Shown one piece after another: positions 14,835 to 23,498 of a stretch of 30,940 bases of DNA. The translations under genes were made by a program, and so were the position numbers. Source of the stretch: Bacillota bacterium (GTDB lineage Bacteria > Bacillota > Clostridia > Lachnospirales > Lachnospiraceae); the NCBI GenBank assembly GCA_023443225.1, contig JAEZVF010000026.1, positions 1 through 30,940 of the forward strand, read 5' to 3'. The notes under the pieces are model-generated. The model searched no databases, had not been told where the DNA came from, and saw nothing but the letters and a program-made list of their open reading frames with translations. Within the stretch, counting starts at the first letter, position 1; the number at the start of each line of letters is the position of its first letter.

Positions 14835-16403
14835 TTAATCTTCATCTTGATAAGCCTTCGCCATCTCAAATTCTCTCAAAAGTTCTTCCGATGGTTCTTT
14901 TGTTAATAAGGATACAACAACAATAACGATCGAAGAGATAAGAAATGCAGGTAACAATTCGTAGATTCCAAAGACTCCACCCATTGGCTTAATTAGCAAA
15001 TTCCACACGAATACCATGATACCACCAGAGAGTAATCCTGCGATTGCGCCCGGTGTGTTTGTTCTCTTCCAGAAGAGGGAGAATAACATAATTGGTCCAA
15101 ATGTCGCTCCGAATCCAGCCCAGGCAAAGGATACAATACTAAATATAACACTCGTCTCGTCTAGCGCCAATAGTACACCAATCAAAGCAATTACGAGAAG
15201 AATGATACGTGAAATACGCATAACCTGTCTATCTGTAGCATTTTTCTTAAAGATACCTTGATAGATATTCTTGGAAAATGCGGAGGCTGCAATTAAGAGA
15301 TAAGAATCGGATGAACTAATCGTAGCAGCTAAAATACCAGCCATAACAAGACCAGCCAATACCGGAGGCAACAGGTTGGTCGACATTGTTATAAATATAC
15401 TCTCTGCGGTGCTCTTTGTTAATAAGTCCGTTGGATAAATTACTCTTCCAACAATTCCAATCAAAACAGCAGCAAATAATGAGATTGCACACCATACTGT
15501 TGCGATTCTTCTTGATTTGCTAAGTTCAGAATTCTTTCTGATTGCCATAAATCTAAGCAATACCTGCGGAACTCCAAAGTATCCAAGTCCCCAGGATAAA
15601 GTTGATATAATAGTTAAGAAACCATAGTTACCAGCTTCTCCAAACAAGGGAGCACCACTTGCTGAAACCTGCTGAACGCCATCTACTACCTGTGGCTGTG
15701 CAATTCCAAAAAAGTTAAAAAAGCCTGGAATTTCTTTTATGTTTTCCATTACTACAGACGGTCCACCAGCAAAAACAATGGATGTAACCAGAATGATTGT
15801 AAGGGCAAAAATCATAACGATACCCTGCATAAAATCAGAGGCACTTTCCGCAAGAAATCCGCCTAGGAAGGTATAAACTACAACAAAGATTGCTCCCGCG
15901 ATCATCATGGATTGATATGAGAATCCAAATAAGGTGCTAAAAAGCTTGCCTACGGTAACAAAGCAGCTTGCTGCATAAACTGTAAAGAATATAAGTATAA
16001 ATACAGCTGCGATTGTCATAATTATTTTTTTCTTTTCTTTATAACGATTGCTAAAGAAATCGGGTATAGTTATTGAATTCCCTGCTACTATAGAATAACC
16101 ATGCAATCTCTTAGCAACAATAAGCCAGTTTATGTAAGTACCAACCAATAAACCGATGGCGGTCCATGCAGCATCACTTAATCCACACCAATATGCTACA
16201 CCAGGCAGCCCCATTAACAGCCAGCCACTCATGTCTGAGGCTTCTGCGCTCATGGCAGCAACCCAAGGTCCCAGAGATCTTCCACCAATAAAATAATTCT
16301 CTGAATTCTCGTTTGCACGTTTAGCAAAATACAAACCAATTCCAATAACCAACGACATATAACAGCACATGGTTAGAAAAATTTCTAATGTTTCTTTACT
16401 CAT
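14835..16403 (-). CDS. putP: Sodium/proline symporter
   Basis: Membrane transporter of the sodium:solute symporter family, importing proline with Na+. The 522 residues contain about 13 hydrophobic helices. Helix 2 carries AMSAEASDMSGWLLMGLPG (about 50-68), nearly identical to the PutP sodium-site region, with S56 and D57 matching E. coli S54 and D55. YFIGGRSLGPW near 37-47 and GYFGVPQVLLRFMA in the middle also fit PutP. A loop insertion at about 230-260 makes it somewhat longer than the 502-residue E. coli protein. The ATG follows AGGAGGAAGGTA. The gene is monocistronic with a strong terminator. Proline could serve as osmoprotectant or Stickland substrate; no proline catabolic gene is adjacent. 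Confidence 0.94.
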   Translation of the reverse strand: MSKETLEIFLTMCCYMSLVIGIGLYFAKRANENSENYFIGGRSLGPWVAAMSAEASDMSGWLLMGLPGVAYWCGLSDAAWTAIGLLVGTYINWLIVAKRLHGYSIVAGNSITIPDFFSNRYKEKKKIIMTIAAVFILIFFTVYAASCFVTVGKLFSTLFGFSYQSMMIAGAIFVVVYTFLGGFLAESASDFMQGIVMIFALTIILVTSIVFAGGPSVVMENIKEIPGFFNFFGIAQPQVVDGVQQVSASGAPLFGEAGNYGFLTIISTLSWGLGYFGVPQVLLRFMAIRKNSELSKSRRIATVWCAISLFAAVLIGIVGRVIYPTDLLTKSTAESIFITMSTNLLPPVLAGLVMAGILAATISSSDSYLLIAASAFSKNIYQGIFKKNATDRQVMRISRIILLVIALIGVLLALDETSVIFSIVSFAWAGFGATFGPIMLFSLFWKRTNTPGAIAGLLSGGIMVFVWNLLIKPMGGVFGIYELLPAFLISSIVIVVVSLLTKEPSEELLREFEMAKAYQDED

Positions 16404-16569
16404 TACCTTCCTCCTAAATAAATAATTAGTTGCTCATACGATTACTTTATAAGCCTATGTATGTAAATCAATGTTTCTATTATATAATTCTCATGAATAA
16501 AAATCCAGTATTTTTTAATATTATTCATTATATATCCTTTGGTTTCGAGTCTAAGCATGAAATTCATTG

Positions 16570-16612
16570 ATTTACCTATTTAGTTATGGTAAATTTATCA
16601 TATAGGTATATA
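16570..16612 (+). promoter_or_regulatory. Candidate promoter and inverted repeat of the lipoprotein gene
   Basis: TTATGG (16584-16589) and TATATA (16607-16612) are 17 bp apart. An inverted repeat, ATTTACC (16570-16576) and GGTAAAT (16588-16594), overlaps the -35 region. AT-rich sequence makes such matches easy by chance. Confidence 0.35.
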
Positions 16613-16637
16613 TAAAACTAGAAAAGGAATATAATGT

Positions 16638-17348
16638 ATGAAAAAATTAGTCTATCTTGCTTTATCTATGCTTCTTCTTTGCGGATGTACCGCTTGCAAC
16701 CGAAAAAACACCATGTCAAAAGACAAAGAAGAATTTCTATTAACAGAATCCATCTATTTGACCAAAGGCATGGATGAACTTGCCGACAGTGAGGAATACC
16801 GTTCTCTCATGGCCTCCACGGATAACATAAATCAAGTCATAACCCAAATAGGTAGCCAGAACTATCAGTCCCCACTCGTAGTCTATCTATTGGAGTTCCC
16901 TGATGATATCCTAAAGCAGATGTCTGCTACTCTTGGCATTGAAAGTGATGTTTTATCCGGAGTTTCAGATAATGTGCTGGAGAAGATCAATTACAGGCTG
17001 AATGCCTCAACCTTTACTGCCATACTGAATTCTTCTGGTGGTTCAGAGAACCTTGTTGCCTCATCCATGTTGACTTGGGGAAAGTCATATCAGCAACCTA
17101 AGGATTGGTCAAAGAATACCGTGGTACTGTTACTGTATGATGGTAATTATTCCAGTATGGTTTCCTTTATGCAATCAGGGGAAGGAGTCATAAGTGCGTC
17201 CGCTAACTTTGTAAAAAATAATGATATTTTGGAAAAGTTAAAATCAAGTAAAGACGCATCCTCTGATTTGGAAAAACTCATTGGAATTAAAGAAGTTGGA
17301 TATAAAGCATATTCTTACGAAGAATTAAAAAATATATTACAGAAATAG
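16638..17348 (+). CDS. Putative lipoprotein of unknown function
   Basis: Predicted surface lipoprotein of 236 residues. The signal peptide is MKKLVYLALSMLLLCGC, with lipobox LCGC and lipidated C17; a further C20 follows. The mature part starts with a charged linker and continues as a soluble alpha/beta-looking domain with no membrane segment (LVVYLLEFPDDILKQM at about 75-90, KNTVVLLLYDGNYSSMVSF at about 154-172, and a Lys-rich C-terminal helix region). I do not recognise the family. AAGGA lies upstream of the ATG. It is the only plus-strand gene between putP and the YfjL-like gene and shares a terminator with the latter, so it is probably a single-gene unit. Confidence 0.85.
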   Translation: MKKLVYLALSMLLLCGCTACNRKNTMSKDKEEFLLTESIYLTKGMDELADSEEYRSLMASTDNINQVITQIGSQNYQSPLVVYLLEFPDDILKQMSATLGIESDVLSGVSDNVLEKINYRLNASTFTAILNSSGGSENLVASSMLTWGKSYQQPKDWSKNTVVLLLYDGNYSSMVSFMQSGEGVISASANFVKNNDILEKLKSSKDASSDLEKLIGIKEVGYKAYSYEELKNILQK

Positions 17349-17399
17349 TAAAACAGTATTAGTAATAGAGACTATTGAATTTTTACTATTTCATTTTTT
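17342..17399. terminator. Bidirectional terminator between the lipoprotein and YfjL-like genes
   Basis: Arms GAAATAGTAAAA (17342-17353) and TTTTACTATTTC (17381-17392) enclose a second small stem, AATAG/CTATT (17364-17376). T6 follows on the plus strand (17394-17399). The structure overlaps both stop codons. Confidence 0.7.
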
Positions 17400-18231
17400 C
17401 CAATATAGCATCAATTTCTTCTTCGTTTCCATTCGCTTTTTCTATTTCTGCTTCTTTCTCTTTATCCCACTCTGCTTCAATGGCTGTTACATGTTCCTCA
17501 AGTAACTTTGGCAAGTCGGGACGATCAACTAACTCCGAAACAGGGAATTGATTTATTGATAAACTATCAAAGATATCAGGTTTCAATTCCCCATTTTCTT
17601 CATGATAGGGATATTCTAAATTCATAGAATAGTATTCAACAGGAATCTTGTATTTCTCCATCAAACTTTTCAATTCTAGTAATCGCTCTGCCATGATTTC
17701 ATAACTTGGTTTATCAGTACCGGTCCAAACCAACACCTCGATTGGAAGAGGGAGCTCTTGAATATGATATGGCATATCTAAAGTAAAATACTGTTCAGAG
17801 TCAGGAACATCAGGCATCTTCGCTCCAATTAATCGCATTTGATAAGGATATTCTTTTTTAATAATAGTTTCCACCTCTTTATCCAAGGCATCCTCTAATC
17901 TACGATAAGTTGTAAAATTATTGGCAACCTCATAAGCATAGTCATCTTCTATACGACCATTTTGCTCATATACTCTGAAAATGGTATCTTCACTCGTCGG
18001 AGAATGCACGATAGAGCTATAACTACTGTCTTTAAAATTATAAGTAGCCTTCTCAATGATAAAATTATTCTCTGGGTAAGTCTTTGCTATATAGGTATGT
18101 ATTTTATTTGTGGCAATCGTTGCCGATACCGGATTCCCATAGAAGCTGTTTATTAACCCAAAAATTATATAACATAGGGCCAAACAGCTGAAAACAGCAA
18201 TGATACGTATCAACGGAAACTTCTTTTTCAT
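17386..18231 (-). CDS. Membrane-anchored YfjL-like protein of unknown function
   Basis: A 281-residue protein with one N-terminal transmembrane helix (about 8-28, IIAVFSCLALCYIIFGLIN) and an extracytoplasmic remainder. The segment after the helix (GNPVSATIATNKIHTYIAKTYPENNF) resembles Bacillus YfjL-like proteins by memory, including the GNPVS motif. The C-terminus is highly charged, probably helical (AEWDKEKEAEIEKANGNEEE). A good AAAGGAG site precedes the ATG. It starts 35 bp after the small membrane-protein gene and likely shares its transcript. No enzymatic motif was seen and the function is unknown. Confidence 0.8.
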   Translation of the reverse strand: MKKKFPLIRIIAVFSCLALCYIIFGLINSFYGNPVSATIATNKIHTYIAKTYPENNFIIEKATYNFKDSSYSSIVHSPTSEDTIFRVYEQNGRIEDDYAYEVANNFTTYRRLEDALDKEVETIIKKEYPYQMRLIGAKMPDVPDSEQYFTLDMPYHIQELPLPIEVLVWTGTDKPSYEIMAERLLELKSLMEKYKIPVEYYSMNLEYPYHEENGELKPDIFDSLSINQFPVSELVDRPDLPKLLEEHVTAIEAEWDKEKEAEIEKANGNEEEIDAILEKMK

Positions 18232-18266
18232 TATTACTTCTCCTTTATGTAATACACTTTTTTATA

Positions 18267-18521
18267 CTATTCCCAAAACCACACCCAATCAGAAGAAACT
18301 CCTTGATATTCCTCCTCTATTGATGTCAGAGGATAATAGTACTCAATAGAGTAATAAATGCCTTTGTATACAATAACTTCGCCACCGCCATCAAGCTCCA
18401 GAACAAAAATTGCACTCTTTCCGTTTTCATAAAGAATTTTGTCCGTTATAGTTAAAATAACCGAAATGAGTAACAGTATCGTTACAATAAGTATAACAAT
18501 CCGCACTTTTTTCTTTTTCAA
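18267..18521 (-). CDS. Small single-pass membrane protein of unknown function
   Basis: About 84 residues: a basic start (LKKKKVR), one transmembrane helix (IVILIVTILLLISVILTI), then about 55 extracytoplasmic residues ending in an aromatic tail (SSDWVWFWE). The longest frame begins at ATG 18539, but GGGAGGGAG lies inside it, 5 bases before a TTG codon at 18521, and nothing like a ribosome binding site precedes the ATG. The TTG start also puts the lysines at the N-terminus. It is the first gene of a pair with the YfjL-like gene. The family is not recognised. Confidence 0.68.
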   Translation of the reverse strand: MKKKKVRIVILIVTILLLISVILTITDKILYENGKSAIFVLELDGGGEVIVYKGIYYSIEYYYPLTSIEEEYQGVSSDWVWFWE

Positions 18522-18690
18522 GTATACTCCCTCCCTCATAACAAAATAGTATTTATATCATAACCCAAGTTCTACCAACTTTCAATGGTTAGTTGACAAT
18601 GTTCTAAGTAAGGTTATTGTAAAATAAGTCAGTTCTCATTATTATTTTATTATCGGTATCATTTTCATTGATTTCATTTTAAAGTACAAT

Positions 18691-18732
18691 AAAAAAATAA
18701 GGGATGAACCTTATATACGGAACATCCCTTTT
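18691..18732 (-). terminator. Intrinsic terminator of the GGGtGRT operon
   Basis: Stem AAGGGATG (18699-18706) and CATCCCTT (18723-18730), followed on the minus strand by TTATTTTTTT. It lies about 40 bp past the stop of the GGGtGRT gene. Confidence 0.8.
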
Positions 18733-18768
18733 AAAACATCTGTATTTCTTAAAACTTTCAATCGTTTC

Positions 18769-19779
18769 TTAGAACTTCCCAGCTTCAGCTGCTTCTTGAA
18801 TAGCTACTGCAACTGCAACTGTCATACCAACCATTGGGTTGTTACCAGCGCCGATCAGTCCCATCATTTCTACGTGTGCAGGCACGGATGAAGAACCAGC
18901 AAATTGTGCATCAGAGTGCATTCTTCCCATCGTATCGGTCATACCATAAGATGCAGGACCTGCTGCCATGTTATCTGGATGAAGTGTTCTACCTGTACCA
19001 CCACCGGAAGCTACGGAGAAGTATTTTTTACCTTGCTCGATACATTCTTTCTTATAAGTACCAGCAACTGGATGTTGGAATCTGGTAGGATTGGTTGAAT
19101 TACCGGTAATGGATACATCAACAGCTTCCTTATGCATGATAGCAACACCTTCGGTAACATCGTTTGCGCCATAGCAGTTAACCTTAGCTCTATCACCTTT
19201 GGAGTAAGCTTTTCTAAATACTTCTTTTAATTCACCTGTATAATAATCCATCTCTGTCTCAACATAAGTAAATCCATTGATTCTTGAGATAATTTGTGCA
19301 GCATCTTTACCAAGACCATTTAAAATAACACGTAATGGATTCTTTCTAACCTTATTAGCAGAAAGAGCAATACCGATTGCACCTTCAGCAGCTGCAAAAG
19401 ACTCATGACCTGCTAAGAATGCGAAGCACTGTGTTTCTTCTTCTAATAACATCTTTCCTAAGTTACCATGTCCAATACCAACTTTTCTCTGGTCAGCAAC
19501 AGAACCTGGGATACAGAAAGCCTGAAGGCCTTCTCCTATTGCAGCTGCAGCATCTGCTGCTTTTCTGCAGTCCTTCTTTATTGCAATTGCAGCACCTACC
19601 AGGTATGCCCAGCAAGCATTCTCAAAACAAATATTCTGAATACCTTTAACTTGATTATATACGTCAAGTCCAGCTGCTTTAGTAATCTTTTCAGCTTCTT
19701 CGATAGAAGCGATACCATAGCTGTTTAATACTGCATTAATTTTATCTATTCTTCTTTTATATGATTCAAATAAAGCCAT
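18769..19779 (-). CDS. GGGtGRT protein (uncharacterised family)
   Basis: A 336-residue soluble protein matching the family named for its GGGtGRT motif, seen here as GGGTGRT at 259-265. Other conspicuous segments are VGIGHGNLGKMLLEEET (100-116), FLAGHESFAAAEGAIGIALS (121-140), VEMMGLIGAGNNPMVGMTVA (303-322) and a Gly/Ala-rich C-terminus. It has seven cysteines (51, 56, 71, 89, 118, 202, 246). There is no signal peptide or membrane helix. The AAGGAGG site is strong and the gene lies only 18 bp after the NifU-like gene, so the two are co-transcribed. Known function: none that I am aware of. Inference: work with the scaffold on an Fe-S cluster or metal-cofactor task, or on a substrate-specific enzyme needing one. 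Confidence 0.9.
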   Translation of the reverse strand: MALFESYKRRIDKINAVLNSYGIASIEEAEKITKAAGLDVYNQVKGIQNICFENACWAYLVGAAIAIKKDCRKAADAAAAIGEGLQAFCIPGSVADQRKVGIGHGNLGKMLLEEETQCFAFLAGHESFAAAEGAIGIALSANKVRKNPLRVILNGLGKDAAQIISRINGFTYVETEMDYYTGELKEVFRKAYSKGDRAKVNCYGANDVTEGVAIMHKEAVDVSITGNSTNPTRFQHPVAGTYKKECIEQGKKYFSVASGGGTGRTLHPDNMAAGPASYGMTDTMGRMHSDAQFAGSSSVPAHVEMMGLIGAGNNPMVGMTVAVAVAIQEAAEAGKF

Positions 19780-19797
19780 TTTATGTATCCTCCTTAA

Positions 19798-20490
19798 TTA
19801 TTCTTTTCTAGGATCAATAATCTTAACTGCATCAGCAACGCGACCATATTGTCCCTTAGCTTTTTCGTAAGCTGTATTTGGGTCATCACCTTTTTTGATA
19901 AAATCAGTCATTTTGCCCAAACTTACGTATTGGTATCCAATGATTTGATTTTCTTCGTCAAGAGCGATACCTGTTACATATCCTTCAGCCATTTCAAGAT
20001 AACGAGGACCTTTCTTTAATGTACCATACATAGTACCAACCTGGCTTCTTAATCCTTTTCCTAAATCTTCAAGTCCAGCTCCAACAGGTAGTCCATCTTC
20101 GGAAAAAGCACTCTGTGTTCTACCATAAACAATTTGTAAAAAGAGTTCTCTCATAGCAGTATTGATTGCGTCACAGACTAAGTCTGTATTTAAAGCTTCT
20201 AAAACTGTTCTTCCTGGAAGAATCTCTGCTGCCATTGCTGCAGAATGAGTCATTCCAGAGCATCCGATTGTCTCTATTAATGCTTCCTGAATGATACCTT
20301 CCTTTACGTTAAGGGTTAATTTGCAAGCACCTTGTTGTGGTGCACACCAACCAACACCATGTGTTAGACCGGAAATATCTTTTACTTCTTTTGATTTTAC
20401 CCATTTTGCTTCTTCTGGGATAGGTGCTGCTCCATGGTTAACGCCTTGCGCAACCGGACACATCATTTCTACTTCATGTGAATAAATCAT
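19798..20490 (-). CDS. NifU/IscU-like iron-sulfur cluster scaffold protein
   Basis: Soluble protein of 230 residues. The core (about 45-110) resembles the IscU/NifU N-terminal fold: GWCAPQQGACKLTLNV, then IETIGCSGMTHSAAMAAEI and LPGRTVLEAL, comparable to GCGSAIASSS and the GKTLDEA region of IscU. Candidate ligand cysteines are C11, C49, C56, C77 and C106. It is longer than IscU (about 128 residues), with an extra N-terminal segment and about 100 extra C-terminal residues holding KGPRYLEMAEGYVTGIALDE. No cysteine desulfurase is adjacent, so it is not an ordinary isc or suf operon. AAAGGAG precedes the ATG. The GGGtGRT gene follows after 18 bp. Confidence 0.85.
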   Translation of the reverse strand: MIYSHEVEMMCPVAQGVNHGAAPIPEEAKWVKSKEVKDISGLTHGVGWCAPQQGACKLTLNVKEGIIQEALIETIGCSGMTHSAAMAAEILPGRTVLEALNTDLVCDAINTAMRELFLQIVYGRTQSAFSEDGLPVGAGLEDLGKGLRSQVGTMYGTLKKGPRYLEMAEGYVTGIALDEENQIIGYQYVSLGKMTDFIKKGDDPNTAYEKAKGQYGRVADAVKIIDPRKE

Positions 20491-20536
20491 GTTGAGACTC
20501 CTTTCAATCTACATAAATATAATGCACTTTAGCGGT

Positions 20537-20554
20537 ATGTTATTTATTTAACAT
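20537..20554 (-). promoter_or_regulatory. Inverted repeat upstream of the NifU-like gene
   Basis: ATGTTA (20537-20542) and TAACAT (20549-20554) with a 6-base spacer, about 50 bp before the start codon. It could be an operator; no convincing -35/-10 pair was identified around it. Confidence 0.3.
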
Positions 20555-20700
20555 CGCACATGGTCTTATTCTCTCATAAATCAACAAATTAGTCTATAGT
20601 TTTTCTTAAAGTTTATTTAAAAAAATCGGATGCTTTTTCTAAAATCTTTGATGATTCTGTACAAAGAACTCTGTAGTAGTTGAGTAAATTCCTATGTTTC

Positions 20701-21285
20701 CTACTTAACTGATAGATATTTACTATCTTTTATAGTATATCTCCATAGATAGTCTTTGGCTTCTCCAGCATAGTCAATATTAATGCGTTTTGATGCTTCT
20801 GTTTCTAGCTTGTCTTTTTGATCCGGCGTTTCCAGATATAACTGTTCACCGCACAAATCCATTCCATAGTGGGTTTTATTAACACCCATAGCAATACATA
20901 ATTTACCAGGTCCACTGCAAAGATTTCTGATCTTATCGGTCTTACGTCTTAATTTCATCAATTCGATTCCCTCCAGGGGTTCTAATGCCCGAAGGAGTAC
21001 CACTTCGGGCTGATCAATGGAATTTGTAACAATATTCATACAATAGTACATACCATAAATCAGGTAAATATAGGCAAATCCACCTTCTCCATACTGAATC
21101 TCAGTACGGGCGGATCTATTGTTGTATGAATGTGCTGCAGGGTCTTGATTTCCCATATAAGCTTCCACTTCTACGATTCGTCCTTTTGTGATTCCTTCTT
21201 CACTCTCATGAACCAAACTACAACCTAATAAGTCTTTCGCAACTTCTACAGCACTTCTTTGATAAAAATCTCTAGATAATTTCAT
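20701..21285 (-). CDS. 3-methyladenine DNA glycosylase (AAG/MPG family)
   Basis: Base-excision repair enzyme removing alkylated and deaminated purines. The 194 residues fit the family. GRIVEVEAYMG (35-45) with E41, Y43 and H52 (AAHS) matches human AAG E125, Y127 and H136; FAYIYLIYGMYYCMNIV (70-86) is the conserved DNA-intercalation and active-site strand; NLCSGPGKLCIAMGV is the late family motif. The start is supported by AGAGGTGAT before the ATG. It lies 85 bp after panD on the same strand and could be read through from the pan operon, although function gives no reason for this. No clear terminator follows. Confidence 0.93.
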   Translation of the reverse strand: MKLSRDFYQRSAVEVAKDLLGCSLVHESEEGITKGRIVEVEAYMGNQDPAAHSYNNRSARTEIQYGEGGFAYIYLIYGMYYCMNIVTNSIDQPEVVLLRALEPLEGIELMKLRRKTDKIRNLCSGPGKLCIAMGVNKTHYGMDLCGEQLYLETPDQKDKLETEASKRINIDYAGEAKDYLWRYTIKDSKYLSVK

Positions 21286-21370
21286 TTTGATGCATCACCT
21301 CTCATGTAGTATTCGATAATAGGAATTTCATTCCCTTCTTCTTTTAGAATACGCAGATTTTCATGCATTA

Positions 21371-21754
21371 TTAAATTATTTGACCATGCTGTTCATAGTC
21401 AGTGATTCTCTCTATCTCATTGTGATCATTCACAAACACTACTCTTGGTCTATGTATATTTGCTTCTTCTATTGTCATATTGGCATAAGCCATAATAATA
21501 ACTTTATCATTCACCGCAACCATTCTTGCAGCAGCACCATTGATACAAATGAGACCAGTGCCACTTTCTCCAGCAATTGTATAGGTTTCAAAGCGATTTC
21601 CATTATTAATATCCACCACCTGCACCTTCTCATACTCTAAAATACCTGCTGCCGAAAGTAACTCTTTGTCTATGGTTATACTTCCTACATAATCTAATTC
21701 CGATTGCATCACGGTTGCCCGGTGTATCTTTCCCTTTAGCATTGTAATTTGCAT
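21371..21754 (-). CDS. panD: Aspartate 1-decarboxylase precursor
   Basis: Makes beta-alanine from L-aspartate for pantothenate synthesis. The protein cleaves itself between G24 and S25 (DYVGSITID) to form a pyruvoyl group on the new N-terminus of the alpha chain. From the ATG at 21754 the product has 127 residues, and the cleavage site falls at 24/25 exactly as in E. coli PanD; the GTG four codons upstream overlaps the panC stop and is less likely. GGAGG lies 5 bases before the chosen ATG. Other family segments are MLKGKIHRATV and GLICINGAAARM. It is the last gene of panBCD, 11 bp after panC. Confidence 0.96.
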   Translation of the reverse strand: MQITMLKGKIHRATVMQSELDYVGSITIDKELLSAAGILEYEKVQVVDINNGNRFETYTIAGESGTGLICINGAAARMVAVNDKVIIMAYANMTIEEANIHRPRVVFVNDHNEIERITDYEQHGQII

Positions 21755-21765
21755 AATAGCCTCCA

Positions 21766-22617
21766 CTAGAACTTTGTTGCATCATAAATAAAATTATCAA
21801 TCAATCTTGTTGTTCCAATTGTAACAGCAATTGCAGCCAATATAGGTTGATCAATGGCATTTACTATTTTCATGGAATCCGCATTTACAATCTTAACATA
21901 GTCAATTTTAGCAAGCGGCGTTCTTGCAATATTATTCATCATTGCACTCACAATAACACCTGCATCTTTCTCACCTCTTTTTACCAGGTCTTCACCAAGT
22001 TTTATAGTTTCACTGAGTATAAGTGCAGCTTTTCTCTCTTCATTATTCAAATACTGATTCCGTGAACTCATAGCTAACCCATCTTCTTCTCGAATAATCG
22101 GAGCACCAATTACCTCGATATCCATTGCTAAGTCTCTTACCATTCTCTTTATGACTGCCAATTGTTGTGCGTCCTTTTGCCCAAAATATGCCCTATCTGG
22201 CTTTACGATATGGAATAATTTATTTACAACCGTACATACTCCACGAAAATGTCCCGGTCGACTTCGTCCACAGAGTTCCTCCGTCAATCCATCTACATCC
22301 ACAAAGGTGGAAAAACCTTTGTCATACATCTCTGAAACCTCTGGATAGAATATTACATCAACTTCATCCTCCGAACAAATCTGACAATCCCTCTCGAAAT
22401 CTCGTGGGTAAAGCTCTAAGTCTTCCCTTGGTCCAAACTGGATTGGATTGACGAATATACTTACAACAATTTTATCATTTTCTCTAGCAAGCTTTAGAAG
22501 ACTCCGGTGTCCCTCATGCAGATATCCCATCGTAGGTACGAAGCCTACCGATAGGCCTTGTTTCTTCCACTCCTTAACGATTTCTTTCATTTCTTTTATT
22601 GTTTTAACTACTTTCAT
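21766..22617 (-). CDS. panC: Pantothenate synthetase (pantoate--beta-alanine ligase)
   Basis: Joins pantoate and beta-alanine with ATP. The 283 residues carry the nucleotidyl-transferase motifs PTMGYLHEGHRSLL (HxGH type), FVNPIQFGPREDL, GRSRPGHFRGVCTVV and AMSSRNQYL (counterpart of KMSKS). The ATG at 22617 is preferred to the GTG at 22629, because GGAG lies 6 bases before it and MKVVKTIKEMK fits the family start. It is the middle gene of panBCD, 53 bp after panB. Cytoplasmic; product passes to coenzyme A synthesis. Confidence 0.96.
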   Translation of the reverse strand: MKVVKTIKEMKEIVKEWKKQGLSVGFVPTMGYLHEGHRSLLKLARENDKIVVSIFVNPIQFGPREDLELYPRDFERDCQICSEDEVDVIFYPEVSEMYDKGFSTFVDVDGLTEELCGRSRPGHFRGVCTVVNKLFHIVKPDRAYFGQKDAQQLAVIKRMVRDLAMDIEVIGAPIIREEDGLAMSSRNQYLNNEERKAALILSETIKLGEDLVKRGEKDAGVIVSAMMNNIARTPLAKIDYVKIVNADSMKIVNAIDQPILAAIAVTIGTTRLIDNFIYDATKF

Positions 22618-22670
22618 GCCTCTCTCCACTCCTCAACATATTTTTTGATATTTGTAAATTAATATTTCCT

Positions 22671-23498
22671 TCATCGTAAAGAGGATGCCAGCTCTTCCGG
22701 TATCGTAAAACTATGTTCTTTCGTGGGGAAAGTACCTGCTTTTACTTCTTGAATATACTTACGAAATCCTGACTTCATCAAGAATCCTACATCTTCAAAT
22801 CGCTTTACAAACTTTGATGTGATATCGGAATACATTCCAAGCATATCCTGATACACCAGGACCTGTCCGTCACAAGCAGAACCTGCACCAATTCCAATCG
22901 TAGGAATACTGAGATTTTGTGTAATATAACTTGCTACAAGGTCCGGAATACATTCTAATACAACTGCAAATGCTCCTGCCTGTTCGATTGCTTTGGCATC
23001 TTCCATCAATGCATGAATTGCTTCTTTTTCTTTGCCTTGAACTTTATATCCGCCAAAAACATTAACAGATTGTGGGGTAAGCCCTAAATGTGCAACTACG
23101 GGTATTGAGGCAGACACAATAGCCTTTATGTGTTCTGCATATGCCATGCCGCCCTCCAGTTTGACTGCATTTGCTCTTCCTTCCTTTATCAGTCTTCCTG
23201 CATTTAAAACTGCATCGTAAACGGATGTTTGGTACGATAGAAAAGGCATATCCGCAATTATCATGGCCTCTTTCGTGCCTCTTGCAACTGCTGCGGTATG
23301 TCGTATCATATCTTCCATGGTTACAGATAGGGTATCTGGATACCCTAAGACCACCATTCCAAGAGAATCACCTACTAAAATCGCATTGATTCCTGTTTCA
23401 TCCATAAGTTTTGCTGTTGAATAGTCATATGCAGTAAGCATAGTAATCTTGTCATGATTGACCTTTTGTTTCTTCAATGTTGTGACCGTATTCTTCAT
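22671..23498 (-). CDS. panB: 3-methyl-2-oxobutanoate hydroxymethyltransferase
   Basis: Transfers a one-carbon group from 5,10-methylene-THF to ketoisovalerate, giving ketopantoate. The 275 residues show MLTAYDYSTAKLMDETGI, ILVGDSLGMVVLGY (metal ligand Asp), ADMPFLSY with the second Asp, NAVKLEGG (ligand Glu), VVAHLGLTPQSV and IGIGAGSACDGQVLV, covering the family's active-site blocks. A TTG at 23504 has slightly better spacing to AAAGGA than the ATG at 23498, so the start could be two codons earlier. It is the first gene of panBCD; ketopantoate reductase (panE) is not in the window. Confidence 0.95.
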   Translation of the reverse strand: MKNTVTTLKKQKVNHDKITMLTAYDYSTAKLMDETGINAILVGDSLGMVVLGYPDTLSVTMEDMIRHTAAVARGTKEAMIIADMPFLSYQTSVYDAVLNAGRLIKEGRANAVKLEGGMAYAEHIKAIVSASIPVVAHLGLTPQSVNVFGGYKVQGKEKEAIHALMEDAKAIEQAGAFAVVLECIPDLVASYITQNLSIPTIGIGAGSACDGQVLVYQDMLGMYSDITSKFVKRFEDVGFLMKSGFRKYIQEVKAGTFPTKEHSFTIPEELASSLR

